Assembly: GCA_030149995.1 (NCBI GenBank)
Contig: JASLGV010000031.1
Span: forward strand, 1 to 8,858
Source of the DNA: Pedobacter sp.
Lineage (GTDB): Bacteria > Bacteroidota > Bacteroidia > Sphingobacteriales > Sphingobacteriaceae
Reading direction: 5' to 3'
Length of the DNA: 8,858 nucleotides
A model generated the notes under the pieces. That model was given only the letters and a program-made list of their open reading frames with translations. It did no database searches and was not told the origin of the DNA. Each line of letters opens with the position of its first letter. The first letter of the stretch is position 1. Below are positions 6,512-8,858 of the stretch, piece by piece. Made by a program: the position numbers and the translations under genes.

Positions 6512-8089
6512 ATGAAGAGATATATTAAAAGCGGATGGATGCTGATTCTGTTTGCGGTTGTCGTATGTTCAGGTTGTAAAAAGGATTTTCAGGATCTGTA
6601 TTTAAATCCTAATAAGCCAACAGCCGTGCCTGCGTCGCTGTTGCTAAACAGTATTTTAAACAGCATGCTGGAAGCACCCGGATCACAAGCGGACAGAACA
6701 AACCAGTACCAGCTTCAGAACAATTCTTATTTCGGTAACAATCAGTATAATTTTGATTCGGGTAGTAACCTGTATCCGATACTGACCAATGTTGTAAACA
6801 TGGAAAACCAGGCCGTACTTGCAGGTGCAGACGACCTGAATCCTTATCATGCGTTGGGCAAGTTTTTCAGGGCTTACTTTTTTACCAAAATGAGTCTGCA
6901 AATGGGTGATCTGCCCATGTCTGATGCACTTAAAGGACAAAAAAACCTTAAACCGGTATACGACAGCCAGAAAACGATTTTTATGACCAGTCTGAGTTTA
7001 TTGGATGATGCAAATAAAGATCTTACAGCCCTTATCAATAAGAACAACACTTCTTTGAGTGGCGATATGTATTTTGGCAACGACCTGCGTGCCTGGCAGC
7101 GAGTTGTAAATACATACAGGTTAAGGTTGCTGATCCACCTGAGTAAAAAAGTTGGCGATGCAGACCTTAAAGTTGCACAACAGTTTGCAACCATTTTATC
7201 AGATCCGGCTACTTATCCGATTATGAAAAGCAGCAGCAATGATCTTAAATATACCTGGTTAAACCCAACCAACCGGTATCCTTTAAATAAAGAAACATTT
7301 GCCAATGGTGCTTTAAACAACAGTGCCGATACGTATGTTGGATTACTTACTGCGAACAAGGATCCAAGGGTTTTTGTAACAACCGATCCTGCACCGGGTT
7401 TGGTTACAGCAGGTGGAAGCCCTACTGATTTTGCTTCTTTTCAGGGCGGAAACATTGGGCTGGATATGGGCGTACTTGCCAGTCAGAATGGTGGCGGTAA
7501 GCTCAGCTACATCAACAGGTACCGTTATTATTCGGGTTATACCGGCGAACCGACTGCCATTATCAATTATACCGAAATGTGCTTCAATATAGCAGAAGCA
7601 ATCAACCGCGGATGGGTATCAGGCGGACCGCTGGGGGATGCAGAAGCTTATTACAATGAGGGGATTAAATCTTCGATGGCATTTTATGGCATTCCGGATA
7701 AAGGAGCTATGACCGTTTATTCACTTCCTTTGGGCGTTTCGGTAAATGGTCCTTATGTAAGTAATACGGTAAATGTAGACTATAGTACCTATTATGCCCA
7801 GCCAGCTGTAAAATATGCCGGCAATAATGCAGCAGGCTTACAACAAATCATTGAACAGAAATACGTTGCATTTTTCCTCAACAGTGGCCTGGAAGCTTAT
7901 TTCAACTGGAGACGCACAGGCTTCCCTGTTTTTAGAACAGGCGTTGGAAACGGTAACAACGGAAAAATTGCTTTACGCTATAAATATTTTGCGGCAGAAC
8001 AGTCTGCAAATACAGATCATTACAATGCAGCCATTGCACAATATGGAAACGTGGATGATGTAAATGGGGTGATGTGGATCCTAAAATAA
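6512..8089 (+). CDS. SusD/RagB-family surface lipoprotein (SusD-like_2 type)
   Basis: This lipoprotein should cap the neighbouring SusC barrel and capture its ligand on the cell surface. I start it at ATG 6512 (525 residues), not at ATG 6488, which overlaps the receptor gene by 14 bases. The later start gives a classical lipoprotein signal, MKRYIKSGW followed by a hydrophobic core and CSGC. Cys22 is the likely lipidated residue, although Cys at -3 is atypical for a lipobox. The following KKDFQD resembles the acidic surface-export tags of Bacteroidota. DLYLNPNKPTAVPASLLLNS at about 28-47 is characteristic of the SusD-like_2 family, as are NYTEMCFNIAEAINRGW near 352-368 and EQKYVAFFLNSGLEAYFNWR near 447-466. 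The length is typical. The gene is 10 bases after the receptor stop and surely in the same transcript. Confidence 0.93.
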   Translation: MKRYIKSGWMLILFAVVVCSGCKKDFQDLYLNPNKPTAVPASLLLNSILNSMLEAPGSQADRTNQYQLQNNSYFGNNQYNFDSGSNLYPILTNVVNMENQAVLAGADDLNPYHALGKFFRAYFFTKMSLQMGDLPMSDALKGQKNLKPVYDSQKTIFMTSLSLLDDANKDLTALINKNNTSLSGDMYFGNDLRAWQRVVNTYRLRLLIHLSKKVGDADLKVAQQFATILSDPATYPIMKSSSNDLKYTWLNPTNRYPLNKETFANGALNNSADTYVGLLTANKDPRVFVTTDPAPGLVTAGGSPTDFASFQGGNIGLDMGVLASQNGGGKLSYINRYRYYSGYTGEPTAIINYTEMCFNIAEAINRGWVSGGPLGDAEAYYNEGIKSSMAFYGIPDKGAMTVYSLPLGVSVNGPYVSNTVNVDYSTYYAQPAVKYAGNNAAGLQQIIEQKYVAFFLNSGLEAYFNWRRTGFPVFRTGVGNGNNGKIALRYKYFAAEQSANTDHYNAAIAQYGNVDDVNGVMWILK

Positions 8090-8135
8090 TTTATTGAAAA
8101 AGACCTGATTTTAAAAACTTAAACAAGACAAAACA

Positions 8136-8858
8136 ATGAAAAGATTATTCATATTAACAAGTATGCTGCTGGCTGGTACTGCTTACGGACAGCAAAAGTT
8201 AGATGTGCAGGGGCATCGTGGTGGAATGGCTTTAATGCCCGAAAATACCATTCCAGCAATGATAAATGCCGTTAAACTTGGTGCCAGAACCCTTGAGCTG
8301 GATCTTGCAATTACCCGCGATGGTAAAGTTGTGGTTTCTCACGATCCTTATATGTCATCGAACTTTATGCGTAAACCGGATGGTTCTGACGTGACAAAAG
8401 AGGAGGAAAAAGATATGGCTTTATTTAAAATGACGTACGACAGCATCAGTCGTTTTGATTCCGGAAGCAGGCCTTACCTTGCATTTCCGCAACAGGTAAA
8501 AATGAAAACGCATAAACCGCTCTTATCAGATTTAATAGACAGCGTGGAGGCTTATGTAAAAGTAAATCATTTGAAGCCGGTATATTACAACATCGAAACC
8601 AAGACTTCTGTTGTAGGCGATGGCATATACAATCCTTTGCCAGACGTTTTTGTTAAAACCATGATGGATGTAATTAACAGTAAAAACATCAAAGGCCGTT
8701 TTATTATTCAGTCGTTTGATGTTAGAACGCTGCAAATTTTGCATAAAACAGCACCCGAGGTTAAGTTGTCTTTACTGGTTTTCGGTAAAATGGATATTGC
8801 ATCAGAGCTTAAAAAGAATGGCTACTCAAAAGAAACAGAAGCCATGATTAAAAAGATG
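8136..8858 (+). CDS. Secreted glycerophosphodiester phosphodiesterase (partial, 3' end outside window)
   Basis: The first 241 codons of a GDPD-family enzyme are present; complete members usually have about 280-320 residues, so roughly the last fifth is missing. The family hydrolyses glycerophosphodiesters to sn-glycerol-3-phosphate and an alcohol, using a divalent metal. Residues 1-18 form a Sec signal peptide (MKRLFILTSMLLAGTAYG, then QQ) with no lipobox Cys, so a periplasmic or exported location is expected. Catalytic features are intact: HRGG with His27 and Arg28, PENT at 35-38, LELD with metal ligands Glu54 and Asp56, SHDP with catalytic His69, and YYNIETK with Glu154 as a further metal ligand. 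FIIQSFD at 189-195 is a typical late barrel strand. It begins 46 bases after the SusD gene with no terminator between, so it probably belongs to that operon and acts on the imported or captured substrate. The ATG follows an A-rich leader without a Shine-Dalgarno sequence. Confidence 0.92.
   Translation, partial: MKRLFILTSMLLAGTAYGQQKLDVQGHRGGMALMPENTIPAMINAVKLGARTLELDLAITRDGKVVVSHDPYMSSNFMRKPDGSDVTKEEEKDMALFKMTYDSISRFDSGSRPYLAFPQQVKMKTHKPLLSDLIDSVEAYVKVNHLKPVYYNIETKTSVVGDGIYNPLPDVFVKTMMDVINSKNIKGRFIIQSFDVRTLQILHKTAPEVKLSLLVFGKMDIASELKKNGYSKETEAMIKKM

Noticed and set aside
8532..8744. 70-codon minus-strand open frame
   Set aside because: It lies wholly within the glycerophosphodiester phosphodiesterase gene, whose plus-strand frame carries clear family motifs; the minus frame resembles nothing recognisable.
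1..8858. CRISPR arrays, insertion sequences, tRNA or rRNA genes
   Set aside because: No spaced direct repeats, transposase frames, terminal inverted repeats or RNA-gene patterns were seen on reading both strands by eye.

Overview
The window looks like a chromosomal segment of a Bacteroidota bacterium, most likely a Pedobacter or related Sphingobacteriaceae member. The reasons are a SusC/SusD outer-membrane pair, an ECF sigma factor and FecR-type anti-sigma factor of the Bacteroidota kind, AT-rich leaders without Shine-Dalgarno sequences, and candidate TAnnTTTG -7 boxes. The genus is an inference from sequence style only.

Left part (1-1098): a minus-strand GntR/FadR-type (FCD) repressor gene (264-905) is flanked on both sides by copies of one palindrome, AAACAT-N3-ATGTTT. 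Two copies lie side by side at 28-61, just downstream of a minus-strand TATATTTG box, and would act on a gene beyond the left edge. The third, at 937-951, overlaps a TATGTTTG box in front of the repressor gene itself. This suggests a self-regulated repressor with a divided operator set. A GNRA-loop hairpin at 136-152 may terminate the repressor transcript.

Right part (1099-8858): five co-directional plus-strand genes form a trans-envelope signalling and uptake locus: ECF sigma factor (GTG start), inner-membrane FecR-like anti-sigma factor, a SusC-like TonB-dependent receptor with an N-terminal STN signalling domain, a SusD-like (SusD-like_2 type) surface lipoprotein, and the first 241 codons of a secreted glycerophosphodiester phosphodiesterase that runs off the window. 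The expected circuit is: SusD and SusC bind and import a ligand, the STN domain contacts the FecR periplasmic domain, and the sigma factor is freed to transcribe the susC-susD-phosphodiesterase unit. With the phosphodiesterase as the only enzyme seen, the substrate may be a glycerophosphodiester (a phospholipid head-group or teichoic-acid-like molecule) and not a plain glycan, but genes beyond the right edge could change this.

No RNA genes, mobile elements, CRISPR arrays or pseudogenes were recognised. The longest stretches without a gene are 1-263 and 906-1098, both described through their regulatory elements. The system as a whole is a known type; the repressor operator set is the least expected element.
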